Below are positions 36,280 to 44,765 of a DNA stretch of 48,879 nt, in pieces; position 1 is the first letter of the stretch; the number at the start of each line of letters is the position of its first letter. The stretch is from the NCBI GenBank assembly GCA_964411505.1, contig CAYPLH010000029.1:1-48879 (forward strand), read 5' to 3'. The notes beneath the pieces are model-generated. The model made no database searches. It was not told the origin of the DNA and was given only the letters and a program-made list of their open reading frames with translations. Made by a program: the position numbers and the translations under genes. The DNA is from CAYPLH01 sp964411505 (GTDB lineage: Bacteria; Bacillota; Clostridia; CAYPLH01; DUMO01).

Positions 36280-38586
36280 ATGAAAATTAAACTAACCCGA
36301 CTGATAGCATTAATTCTATGTATTGTAATTGTTAGCCCATTATCCGGATGCCAATCGCAGACAGCAACAATACCTGCTGATGCGAAGAATATAAAAATTA
36401 CAGCCCCGGACAGCCTTGTTATGCCTTCAGGAAATAAAATAGTAACAAGCAGCATTCCTTTACCTAAAGGCGCAATTAGTGATGTCAACAATATGGTTGT
36501 GTTTGATAGCAATGATGTTGAGCTCCCAATGCAGACACGCGTATTATCTAAATGGCTTGACCAAAGCTTGAAGTGGGTACTTGTGGACTTTGTTGCTCCT
36601 TATGACGCAGGAAATGAGTTTGTTTTAAAGTACAGTAAAGACATTCGCAGGAAGGAATCAAAAACCAACCTTAAATACAAACAAACTGATAATGGATATA
36701 CTGTTGATACAGGTGCAGTAGCTTTCAGTCTTGGCAGCGATTCCTCTTCACTTCTTGAGAATATACAAATAAATGGGAATCCACTACTTGATGGAGGGAT
36801 TTGCGCAATTGTATCAACCGAAGGGGAGCAATCTGGAGCTATGTTACCACCAGAAAAGGTTGAAATCATAGATAACGGGCCTGTCAGAATTCGCTTCAGA
36901 CTGACTGGTAAACACAGCAATGGTTTTTCATATACCGCTAGGGTTGATGCTTTTACAGGTGAGTCAGCTATAAATGTGGATTATACATTTATAAACACAA
37001 CGGATAACCTTTACTATACTGATATTATCGACATATCACTTAAAATACCTTTTAGCGCAGGAAAAAACTCGATAATTAATGGGCATACTGTTGAAGGTAC
37101 CAGCTACCAATCCGAGCTTACTGAGTATCCTCTTTCGTACCTGCAGCTGGACAATAAAAAATATTATATTCCGGAAAAAAATGATCCTATTAACGGCAAG
37201 CTTGCGGGTATGTTTTCGGTTGAAGGTGAAAAATATGGTGTTACACTTTTATGCACCGACTTCTGGCAACAATACCCCAAAGGTATCAGAGCATCTGACA
37301 GTAGTTTAGAATACAGTCTCTGGCCAAAGGAATCGGGACAGATAATAAAATTTGGTGAAGGGTCAGCAAAAAGTCATGAATTCTGGATTTACCCTTATAC
37401 TATTTCAAACAATAAAAATGAGAAAAACGAGCTGACCAAATTAAGTAATACGGCAGATGGTGACGATACTCTAGTTTCTAAACATTCGGGTACACCTGAA
37501 GGTTTTCTATCAGCTAGGCATTATGGAATTGTCGAGCCGCAAGCTTATATTGATTCTCAAGCGTTGTATAATACATTTTTCTCTTCAGGAAGCGCAAATG
37601 AGGCACTACTTGAGGATCTTATTACTGCAGTAAATAAATATGATGAAACAGTAACAAGCGCTTCTTGGAATGATTTACGATATGACGGAATTTTGAAAAC
37701 TGGGTGGTATGGTATGCTTGATTGGGGAGACTGGATGCTTGTAAAAAAAGATAATGAGTGGGGTAATCTTGAATATGATACTACTCTATTAATGATAACT
37801 GCATATACAATTACAGGTGACTTGGGTGTCTTTGACATTGTTAACAGGTCAGCTCGACACTATATGGATGTAGACTGGCTCTACAAAAGTGTTGACGGTA
37901 GGTACTCGATGAAGGAAGGTAGCAACCATGTTCATAAAAAACACCACTTTTCTTTGGATGGAAAGGAAACTTTTGATTTTGGTCATACGTGGAATGTAGG
38001 TCTTATGGAATACTATTATATAACTGGTGATGAAAGAGCGCTCAATAATGCTTTGTCTTTGGCAGAAAGTCATAGAAACAGTTTTGATAAAAGAACTGTT
38101 TCAGGTCAGATATCTTCACATAAACCAAGGCAGTTCGGTTGGCCAATAATTGCAATGATGGCAGCCTATAGGCAGACGGGCGATGATAGCTTTTTGAAAA
38201 CAGTTAAAAGTGCAGCTACTGAATTTATGCATCAATATAGCCCCCTGCCAAACGAAGAGTGGTCAAGATTTGACCTAGGTATTGCTATTACTGCACTTGC
38301 GGATTATCATTCTCTCACAAAAGATGCAGAAGTAGAAAAATATCTTCTGGAATATGCTCAGAATATGCTAGAACTACATGAACAGTACAAAGATATTCGT
38401 TTTTATCCTGCGATTGCTTATGTATGGCATCTTACACAAGATAATAGATACCTTTTACTGTGCGAGGAGATTCTTGGACTTGGTTATTGGGCTGGATGGG
38501 GCTTGTCAGGTAGCAACGGAAAAGCACTCAGCATGGTGGGAAACCATCTTATGAGAATACAAAACTTTTTATATCAACCAAAATAA
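36280..38586 (+). CDS. Exo-rhamnogalacturonan-lyase-like lipoprotein (PcRGLX/YetA family)
   Basis: A 768-residue lipoprotein with lipobox LSGC (C24). The N-terminal beta-sandwich has IPLPKGAI, ELPMQTRVL, and a DQSLKWVLVDF segment, characteristic of the PcRGLX/YetA family. A second beta domain with DYTFINTTDNLYYTDI follows. From about residue 390 an alpha/alpha-barrel carries WYGMLDWGDWM, HKKHHFSLDG and FDFGHTWNVGLMEYYY. PcRGLX is a PL26 exo-lyase acting on rhamnogalacturonan; YetA lies in a B. subtilis rhamnogalacturonan cluster. The catalytic residues were not verified, so the substrate is open. It is the only clear extracytoplasmic depolymerase of the window. Confidence 0.68.
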   Translation: MKIKLTRLIALILCIVIVSPLSGCQSQTATIPADAKNIKITAPDSLVMPSGNKIVTSSIPLPKGAISDVNNMVVFDSNDVELPMQTRVLSKWLDQSLKWVLVDFVAPYDAGNEFVLKYSKDIRRKESKTNLKYKQTDNGYTVDTGAVAFSLGSDSSSLLENIQINGNPLLDGGICAIVSTEGEQSGAMLPPEKVEIIDNGPVRIRFRLTGKHSNGFSYTARVDAFTGESAINVDYTFINTTDNLYYTDIIDISLKIPFSAGKNSIINGHTVEGTSYQSELTEYPLSYLQLDNKKYYIPEKNDPINGKLAGMFSVEGEKYGVTLLCTDFWQQYPKGIRASDSSLEYSLWPKESGQIIKFGEGSAKSHEFWIYPYTISNNKNEKNELTKLSNTADGDDTLVSKHSGTPEGFLSARHYGIVEPQAYIDSQALYNTFFSSGSANEALLEDLITAVNKYDETVTSASWNDLRYDGILKTGWYGMLDWGDWMLVKKDNEWGNLEYDTTLLMITAYTITGDLGVFDIVNRSARHYMDVDWLYKSVDGRYSMKEGSNHVHKKHHFSLDGKETFDFGHTWNVGLMEYYYITGDERALNNALSLAESHRNSFDKRTVSGQISSHKPRQFGWPIIAMMAAYRQTGDDSFLKTVKSAATEFMHQYSPLPNEEWSRFDLGIAITALADYHSLTKDAEVEKYLLEYAQNMLELHEQYKDIRFYPAIAYVWHLTQDNRYLLLCEEILGLGYWAGWGLSGSNGKALSMVGNHLMRIQNFLYQPK

Positions 38587-38658
38587 TTGAATGAACACTA
38601 TTTTAAATATGACTTTCATAAGAGCAATAACAATATTATTTTAATAGGGGAGTTTTTT

Positions 38659-39687
38659 GTGCAAAAGATTAACATCGGTATTATAGGTTTAAAATTTGGC
38701 AAAACCCTAATAAGGCGTTTTGCCTCTGGGATGGGTAGCAAGTATTTTAACATTACCGCAGTGTGCGACATAAAAAAAGATCTTGCAGATGCCCTAGCTT
38801 TAGAAACAGGTGCAAAGGCTTACTACAGGCTGGAAGATCTTTTGTCCGATCCCGCCATCAAGGTAGTTGGACTTTTTACGGGTCCTCATAATAGAGCAAA
38901 TCTAATACGCCAGATAATCAGGTCTGGTAGAGATGTTATTACTACCAAACCCTTTGAGCTGGATCCTGTAGAGGCATATAGCGTGCTTGCAGAAGCTCGC
39001 AATATGGGTAGAATAGTTCATCTTAACTCCCCTTCTCCAGTCTTGGGTGATGATTTAAATAAAATATTCGAGTGGGTAAACAAATATGATTTAGGAAAGC
39101 CTATTGCCTGTCGCTGTGACATCTGGACTTCACACAGAGAAAAAGCAGACGGAGGATGGCATGACAATTCAATACTCTGCCCTGCAGCTCCAATAACTAG
39201 GTTAGGTATTTACCATATTAATGATATGGTCAGACTGTTTGGAGAAGCATCACAGGTTCATGTGATACATTCTAGACTATTTACTGGACGCCCTACTCCG
39301 GACAATGCCCAGCTGGGAATACTGTTTAAAAACGGTGCTATAGGTAATATATTTGCATCTTATTGCGTAAATGACAGCGACCGCTTCACTAATACAATGC
39401 TGATTAATTATGAAAATGGAACCATATACTGTGTTCGAAAAAAGGGAGAACTAGTCAAGTTAACCTTAAGAACGCGCGATACTGCAAAGGGGGATATCAC
39501 CTGCAGCCAATCTGTCAAGTCAAGCAGCGGTGAATACAGGTGGGATGTCTTGCATAATGCACTAAGCGGCGATCTAAAAAACAAAATTCAAAAAGAAGCT
39601 GATACCCATAAGTATATCGTTGAAGGTGTAAAAATATTGCACGCAATGTCAAGATCTGAGCAGTCAGGACATATGGAGATTGTATAA
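38659..39687 (+). CDS. Gfo/Idh/MocA-family oxidoreductase (first)
   Basis: A 342-residue NAD(P)-dependent oxidoreductase. The Rossmann start is INIGIIGLKFGK. TTKPFELD holds the catalytic lysine in place of the usual EKP, and RLGIYHINDM has the later histidine. The frame is open from a TTG at 38587, but GTG at 38659 has AGGGGAG six bases upstream and places the Rossmann fold at the N-terminus, so I use it. Members oxidise sugar hydroxyls, often at C3. Next to TIM-barrel isomerase-like proteins in the same cluster, a 3-keto-sugar step is a reasonable inference. No signal peptide. Confidence 0.82.
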   Translation: MQKINIGIIGLKFGKTLIRRFASGMGSKYFNITAVCDIKKDLADALALETGAKAYYRLEDLLSDPAIKVVGLFTGPHNRANLIRQIIRSGRDVITTKPFELDPVEAYSVLAEARNMGRIVHLNSPSPVLGDDLNKIFEWVNKYDLGKPIACRCDIWTSHREKADGGWHDNSILCPAAPITRLGIYHINDMVRLFGEASQVHVIHSRLFTGRPTPDNAQLGILFKNGAIGNIFASYCVNDSDRFTNTMLINYENGTIYCVRKKGELVKLTLRTRDTAKGDITCSQSVKSSSGEYRWDVLHNALSGDLKNKIQKEADTHKYIVEGVKILHAMSRSEQSGHMEIV

Positions 39688-39712
39688 CTAATATAAAATG
39701 GAGGTTGTATAT

Positions 39713-40726
39713 TTGAAGGCGACAAGAATGTGTTTTAGCGATGAATGCAAGGTAGAACTTAAGGAAGTAGATCTTGAACCTAAAGCAAACGGAATATTGA
39801 TAAAAAATCTTTACACGATGATTAGCCCCGGTACCGAACTTGCATTATACTCTGGTCTTTACCGGAAGACTTCATCGGGCAGTGCTTCAAAAACATGGCG
39901 CACGTATCCTTTTTTCCCAGGCTATTCAGCTGTTGGGCGTGTAGTAGAATCAACATGCAGCGATTTTAAAGCAGGAGATTTAGTGTTTCACCCTTCAAAA
40001 CACGGATCTTATGAGTGGTTTGATGCAGATACTGGTTTGGCTGTTAATATAAACAATTTTCAAAAGCCTGAATACGCTTTATTTGCACGGTTTGCGCAAA
40101 TTGCTTCAACTGCACTAAGAACAGCTGATTTTCAAAGCGGAGAGTATGTCTTAGTTACTGGATTAGGGATTATAGGCAACATGGCAGCTCAACTTTTCAA
40201 ACTATCAGGAGCAAGGGTATTTGGCTCAGATATAGATTCTAACAGAAGACAAATGGCTGAACATTGTGGTATTCCTACTTTAAACCCTATGGATCCCGAT
40301 TACAAGGAGAATCTTTTAAAAATTACAAAAGGACAAGGTATGCAGGTAGTTGTTGAAGCAACGGGAAATCCTGCTGTTGTTAACCAATCCCTTGAAGCTG
40401 CTTGTGAATGCGGACAGGTTATTCTTTTGGGATCACCTCGTGGTATGGTTCAGCTTAATCTATACTCTTATGTTCACGTTAAAGGGATCACAATTTTGGG
40501 TGCTCATGAAAGAATGCAGAGAATGAACACTAAAAACAGAGGTGGCAAATGGGACAGGATCGCCAATACCAACTTTGTTATTGAGGCAATCAAAGATGGT
40601 AGATTAGTTGTAAGCCCATTGATAACCGATATAATTAAGCCTATTGAAGCTGCAAATATGTACAAAACACTTCTTGAAGGAAATAAACACAGCTTAGGAA
40701 TTGTTGTCGACTGGCAAGATTTTTGA
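39713..40726 (+). CDS. Zinc-free medium-chain dehydrogenase, BchC-like (second)
   Basis: A 337-residue paralogue of the enzyme at 6401-7438, roughly half identical by eye. Shared are ATRMCF, MISPGTELALYSG, PGYSAVG, DFQSGEYVLVTGLGIIGN, LLGSPRG, GAHERMQRMNTKNRGG. It too lacks zinc ligands. The ATG at 39698 is part of the ATGGAGG ribosome site. The TTG at 39713 is the likely start and aligns with the start of the paralogue. It lies about 25 bases after the Gfo/Idh gene. Confidence 0.8.
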   Translation: MKATRMCFSDECKVELKEVDLEPKANGILIKNLYTMISPGTELALYSGLYRKTSSGSASKTWRTYPFFPGYSAVGRVVESTCSDFKAGDLVFHPSKHGSYEWFDADTGLAVNINNFQKPEYALFARFAQIASTALRTADFQSGEYVLVTGLGIIGNMAAQLFKLSGARVFGSDIDSNRRQMAEHCGIPTLNPMDPDYKENLLKITKGQGMQVVVEATGNPAVVNQSLEAACECGQVILLGSPRGMVQLNLYSYVHVKGITILGAHERMQRMNTKNRGGKWDRIANTNFVIEAIKDGRLVVSPLITDIIKPIEAANMYKTLLEGNKHSLGIVVDWQDF

Positions 40727-40770
40727 TTAGAAGATCATTAAATAAATAAAAGATAATCGGAGGTATTGAT

Positions 40771-41991
40771 ATGAGTAACAATTTAGAAAAGATCAAAAGC
40801 CTAAAACAACCTGGACTTGGGTCTGTTTATGATGACACAGAAATTCGTGCAGTTGAAAAAATACTCAGGGAATGCATTGAAAATAACCGTATGATAAGCT
40901 TATATACACCTGAAGTAGATGAATTTGAAAAAAAAGCTGCAGATTACTTAGGCGTTAAAAATGCAGTCGCCGTATCATCATGTGGAACAGGTCTTGATAT
41001 CGCTACACAAGCTATAGGTATTGGTGAAGGGGATGAAGTAATAACAACCTCCATCACGTACCAAGCCACAGCAGTCTGCGTTCTTAGGGCTGGCGGAAGA
41101 CCGATTGCTGCAGATGTTGAGCCAGATACTATGAATATTGACTTTAATGATACTGAAAAAAAGATCACTTCTAAAACAAAGGCTATTTTTCCAATGCATT
41201 ACGGGGGTAGACCGGTTGATATGGACGCCCTTTATAGGCTTGCTAAAAAATACAATCTGAAAATTGTCGAAGATGCGGCTCATGCAATGGGCAGTGAGTA
41301 TATGGGTAAGAAAATTGGCTCCGCTAATCATATCAGCGTTTTCAGTTTCCAATCGGGCAAGAATATATCCACCCTTGGAGAAGGCGGTCTAATTACCACA
41401 AACGATGACGAATTAGCTGAAAAAATGCGTCTTTTAAGAACTTTCGCTGTTACAACAAGGAAAGGATATGAAGATTGTAAGTATCCTATAAGTGCTTTGA
41501 AAAAGGATGTTGTAGAGGTAACCAGTAACTATCGCATGACTCCATTTCAGGCAGCAGTTGGAATAACGCAGCTTGAAAAACTAGAAAGCCTCTTGACAAA
41601 AAGGATCGAGTTTGCCAAATTATTGGATGATAGATTGGGAGATATTGAAGGTATTACATTATGCGCTCCTCCAGAAAACGGTCGAAGGCACACATACCAT
41701 CTGTATCCGGTGATACTTAACCCAGAAATAGTCGGGGTTGCCCGAGATGATTTTCTGAAAATCCTTAATGATGAATTTGGTCTACTAGCCAATTTACATT
41801 ATCCACTATGGTACAGATATTCGATATTTCAAGAGCGTGGATATGAATGGAATCAATGTCCTATAGCAGAAGAGCTTGTTGACCAAAAACTATTTACTCT
41901 ACCTATTCACCCAAAATTCGGTGCCGATGAAGCCAATTTTATAGCTAGGGCAATAAGAAATGCAATAGCGTTTGCTGCAAGGCAATCATGA
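40771..41991 (+). CDS. DegT/DnrJ/EryC1/StrS-family PLP enzyme (second)
   Basis: A 406-residue paralogue of the protein at 13535-14752, about two thirds identical by eye over most of its length. K197 in SFQSGKNISTLGEGG would bind PLP, and D168 lies in VEDAAHAMG. Both copies keep MHYGGRPVD, TSNYRMTPFQAAVG or near, and LHYPLWYRYSIFQ. Such conservation suggests that both are active on similar substrates. GGAGG precedes the ATG. It is the last gene of the plus-strand arm and sits directly after the BchC-like dehydrogenase gene. This pairing also holds for one regulon in the left arm, though not adjacent there. Confidence 0.85.
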   Translation: MSNNLEKIKSLKQPGLGSVYDDTEIRAVEKILRECIENNRMISLYTPEVDEFEKKAADYLGVKNAVAVSSCGTGLDIATQAIGIGEGDEVITTSITYQATAVCVLRAGGRPIAADVEPDTMNIDFNDTEKKITSKTKAIFPMHYGGRPVDMDALYRLAKKYNLKIVEDAAHAMGSEYMGKKIGSANHISVFSFQSGKNISTLGEGGLITTNDDELAEKMRLLRTFAVTTRKGYEDCKYPISALKKDVVEVTSNYRMTPFQAAVGITQLEKLESLLTKRIEFAKLLDDRLGDIEGITLCAPPENGRRHTYHLYPVILNPEIVGVARDDFLKILNDEFGLLANLHYPLWYRYSIFQERGYEWNQCPIAEELVDQKLFTLPIHPKFGADEANFIARAIRNAIAFAARQS

Positions 41992-42030
41992 CCTTAAATT
42001 TTTGCTAGCAACCTTTTGGTTCTCTTTGAC

Positions 42031-42127
42031 GGATGCTCCGCATCCAAAAAAAACCCTCCTTAAAGTAGCAAAGGGGCTTCCCCTTTGCAATCCCCATTGT
42101 CTAGGAAAGTATACTTTCCTAGACAAT
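42031..42127. repeat. Three consecutive hairpins between convergent genes
   Basis: GGATGC-TCC-GCATCC (42031-42045) is followed by eight A. GCAAAGGGG-CTT-CCCCTTTGC (42068-42088) is a perfect 9-bp stem. ATTGTCTAGGAAAGTA and its exact complement (42096-42127) form a perfect 32-bp palindrome. None has a T-tract on the 3' side in either orientation, so they are not standard terminators. They may stop convergent transcription jointly or be the relic of an inserted repeat. Confidence 0.65.
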
Positions 42128-42142
42128 AAAAAACAGTATTTA

Positions 42143-43558
42143 TTATTTATTCACAATTAGATCGGGATTTTTCGGGTGCATAAAAGTTTCTCTTTTGTTC
42201 CATTCATCTGCTAAGTTTAGCTTCTTTAAATGTTCTTTACCCTCAAGGAATTCATCATTTGTATACTGCATCCATTTTTGAAGTCTTTCTTCACACTCTT
42301 GTTTTATCTTGGAATATTTTTCATTATTAATAAGATTATTCATTTGATAAGGGTCTTCTACATTATCATAAAGTACCCAACCTTCCCCATCCTGTAACCT
42401 TGCATAAGTGTATCTTTTGGTTCTTATACCTCTCCATTCTTTTATACCTTGGCGACCACTTTCATCAAGAACGCTAACAATATCCATAATATATACAGAA
42501 TCAGAACCTTTAGACTTACATCCCTTCATAATTGGGGAGAAGTCCCCACCTTGCATTTTTTCTGTACCTTCAATTTCAAGCAATCCTAAAAATGATGGAG
42601 CCATGTCAACTACACTTAATAGTTGGTCTCTCTTTTCTCCTGCTGGAATATTTCCTGGCCACTTAATGATAAATGGTACATTTATACTCTCTTCCCACGG
42701 CTGCTGCTTTTTCATCATCCCATGGGACCACAACATATCACCATGGTCAGATGTAAACACCACTATAGTATTATCACTAAGCCCCTCATCCTTAAGAGTG
42801 TTCATTATCCTGCCCATCTGATCATCCAAAGCTGTAATAGCTGCATAATAACATGCTAGTATCTCATTAGCATCTGCTTGTTTATCGTTTCTCCATAAAA
42901 TCTGCCTTGAAGTTTCAGAATCAAAATTTACATTGGCTCTCCACTTTAATTTGCGAGAATCGTACATTTGCTTGTAATTTTCCGGGACAGTCAAATAAGG
43001 ATCATGTGGTGGTCCCCATGACAAGTAAAGGCAAAAGGGTTGTTCATTACTATTTTTAATAAAATCTATTGCTAAATCAGTTTGACCAATCGGTTCATAG
43101 CCAATTATCTTTTTTGGTTTTTCATTATCGTTTTCATAATAACATCCATTAAAATAGCTATGTGCACAATTCCAGGCCGCCCAATAATTAAATCCAAGCC
43201 GTTTTTGTCCAGGTGGAGTGAATTTGTCACGAGGTATACTGTCAAGGTGCCACTTCCCTATATAGCCAGTTTTGTAACCCGCATTTTTTAGAATCTCACC
43301 TATTCCAACTGCATTGTCTGATATGGAAATATCATTTGCCACAGCTCCATGGCTTAAAGGGTACAACCCTGTTAATAGACTTCCACGGCTAGGTGTGCAT
43401 ACTGGAGAGTTTGCATACGCATGATTAAACATGGTACCTTCTTCTGCCATCTTATCTAGGTTGGGAGTAATAACATCTGGATTGCCTGCACACCCCATAT
43501 CCATTCCTCTCATTTGATCAGCAAATACAACTAATAGATTTGGTTTTCTTTTACTCAA
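42143..43558 (-). CDS. Sulfatase, cytoplasmic, formylglycine type (second)
   Basis: A 471-residue sulfatase. The formylglycine motif is CTPSRGSLLTG with C54. Metal ligands lie in FADQMRG at the N-terminus and FTSDHGDMLWSHG. WGPPHDPY is a further family hallmark. No signal peptide, so it acts on imported sulfated sugars like the first sulfatase, to which it is only distantly similar. The start is TTG at 43558, with AAGGGGA eight bases upstream. It is convergent to the plus-strand arm and transcribed alone. The 220-base region upstream is shared with the tgl operon. Confidence 0.9.
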   Translation of the reverse strand: MSKRKPNLLVVFADQMRGMDMGCAGNPDVITPNLDKMAEEGTMFNHAYANSPVCTPSRGSLLTGLYPLSHGAVANDISISDNAVGIGEILKNAGYKTGYIGKWHLDSIPRDKFTPPGQKRLGFNYWAAWNCAHSYFNGCYYENDNEKPKKIIGYEPIGQTDLAIDFIKNSNEQPFCLYLSWGPPHDPYLTVPENYKQMYDSRKLKWRANVNFDSETSRQILWRNDKQADANEILACYYAAITALDDQMGRIMNTLKDEGLSDNTIVVFTSDHGDMLWSHGMMKKQQPWEESINVPFIIKWPGNIPAGEKRDQLLSVVDMAPSFLGLLEIEGTEKMQGGDFSPIMKGCKSKGSDSVYIMDIVSVLDESGRQGIKEWRGIRTKRYTYARLQDGEGWVLYDNVEDPYQMNNLINNEKYSKIKQECEERLQKWMQYTNDEFLEGKEHLKKLNLADEWNKRETFMHPKNPDLIVNK

Positions 43559-43778
43559 GATAAGTTCCCCTTCCTAATCACTAACATGCTATTTTTATTA
43601 GCCTAAAAAACTCTAAATTTAATATTTCTGTAAGACTTAAGCTTTACTTACTCATCAAGTGTCAATGATAGCTATTTCCTATTATTATACATGGCATTTC
43701 CTCACCTAACAAGGTTTACTAGCATATACTGATCATATCATAGTAAATCTGCGCAGATTAAATGAAAGGGTGAGTATC

Positions 43779-44765
43779 GTGGATTATTCGAATTTACATA
43801 AAACAAGTTGTCTTGATGCATTGAGAAATAACAAAGGGACAGCCGAACTTAAACAATATTTTCAAAAACTTGTTGTGCAAAACAGATATAAAGCTTCAAG
43901 TATTGTAAATGATGAGAACCTGTGCTTTGGAACACTATACATTCTGTGGCCTCTAATAGCTAGATATCGTCCACTTTTGAATTTAAATACTCGCAATACT
44001 ACTGCAATCAAAATAATGAAATCGATAATTGATAAAAAAAGTAGCTACCTAAGACATCTTGACAAAAAAGATAATCAGGCTATTCATTCTACACTTACAT
44101 GGATGATGGGTACAGGATACACTGACGACGGATTGAACAGTCAATATGATGAAATCTTGGATACCGCTGGATTACTGCTTGTAAAGCGTTACCACGATAC
44201 ATCACTTGTATTGCCGATGATAGATATTGTATTTAGCCGTAATAGAAAAGGGACTTATAATCACGATATTGCATGGTGTGTTTTTGAGACCCGAAACCCG
44301 CAGGTGCTTGTGCTGATCGCCAATTACTTAAACTCAAGAAATAGCAAAGATATAGAATTTGCACAAAAACTGCTATGGTTTGTTCCTGCAAAATATACTA
44401 ACCGAAACAGAGGTACCATAATGGATCCTAATGGAGTTGAATATTGGATTAGAGAAAACGCCCCTTTTATTGAATATACCGGTGAAAGCTTCCAGCAAAA
44501 ACACAATCCCGCCCCTTTCTCAATTTCATTTAAGGATAAATACATTTGCAAACCTGTCGGAGCTTCCACAAGGTCAGAGTCACCTTACGAAAAAAAACTT
44601 TTGGATGAATTTGAATGTCTGGATAATTATACTAAGGAGATACTATCAAATCACTCCTTCATGCTATACCGGCAAAATAGGGATTGGTGGAACCGATGGA
44701 TGAGTTTGCCTGTTCCCGAACAAGTGCGAATTGCTAAAACTGCATCAGGAGGAATAATGCCATGA
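43779..44765 (+). CDS. Protein of unknown function, co-transcribed with tgl
   Basis: A 328-residue soluble protein that I do not recognise. The first 220 residues look helical, with leucine-rich stretches that could be HEAT-like repeats. The C-terminal part contains YICKPVGASTRSESPYEKKL and WWNRWMSLPVPEQVRIAK. No signal peptide or membrane helix. A GTG at 43770 could start it, but AAAGGGTGA then overlaps the codon. The GTG at 43779, six bases after that ribosome site, fits better. Its stop overlaps the tgl start by four bases, so the two are translationally coupled. A role in spore coat assembly, perhaps as substrate or partner of Tgl, is only suggested by context. GCATATACT near 43723 is a weak candidate sporulation-type -10. 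Confidence 0.7.
   Translation: MDYSNLHKTSCLDALRNNKGTAELKQYFQKLVVQNRYKASSIVNDENLCFGTLYILWPLIARYRPLLNLNTRNTTAIKIMKSIIDKKSSYLRHLDKKDNQAIHSTLTWMMGTGYTDDGLNSQYDEILDTAGLLLVKRYHDTSLVLPMIDIVFSRNRKGTYNHDIAWCVFETRNPQVLVLIANYLNSRNSKDIEFAQKLLWFVPAKYTNRNRGTIMDPNGVEYWIRENAPFIEYTGESFQQKHNPAPFSISFKDKYICKPVGASTRSESPYEKKLLDEFECLDNYTKEILSNHSFMLYRQNRDWWNRWMSLPVPEQVRIAKTASGGIMP

Noticed and set aside
39698..39712. ATG at 39698 as start of the second BchC-like dehydrogenase
   Set aside because: It is part of the ATGGAGG ribosome site; the TTG at 39713 aligns with the paralogue's start. The same reasoning applies to the ATG at 46868.
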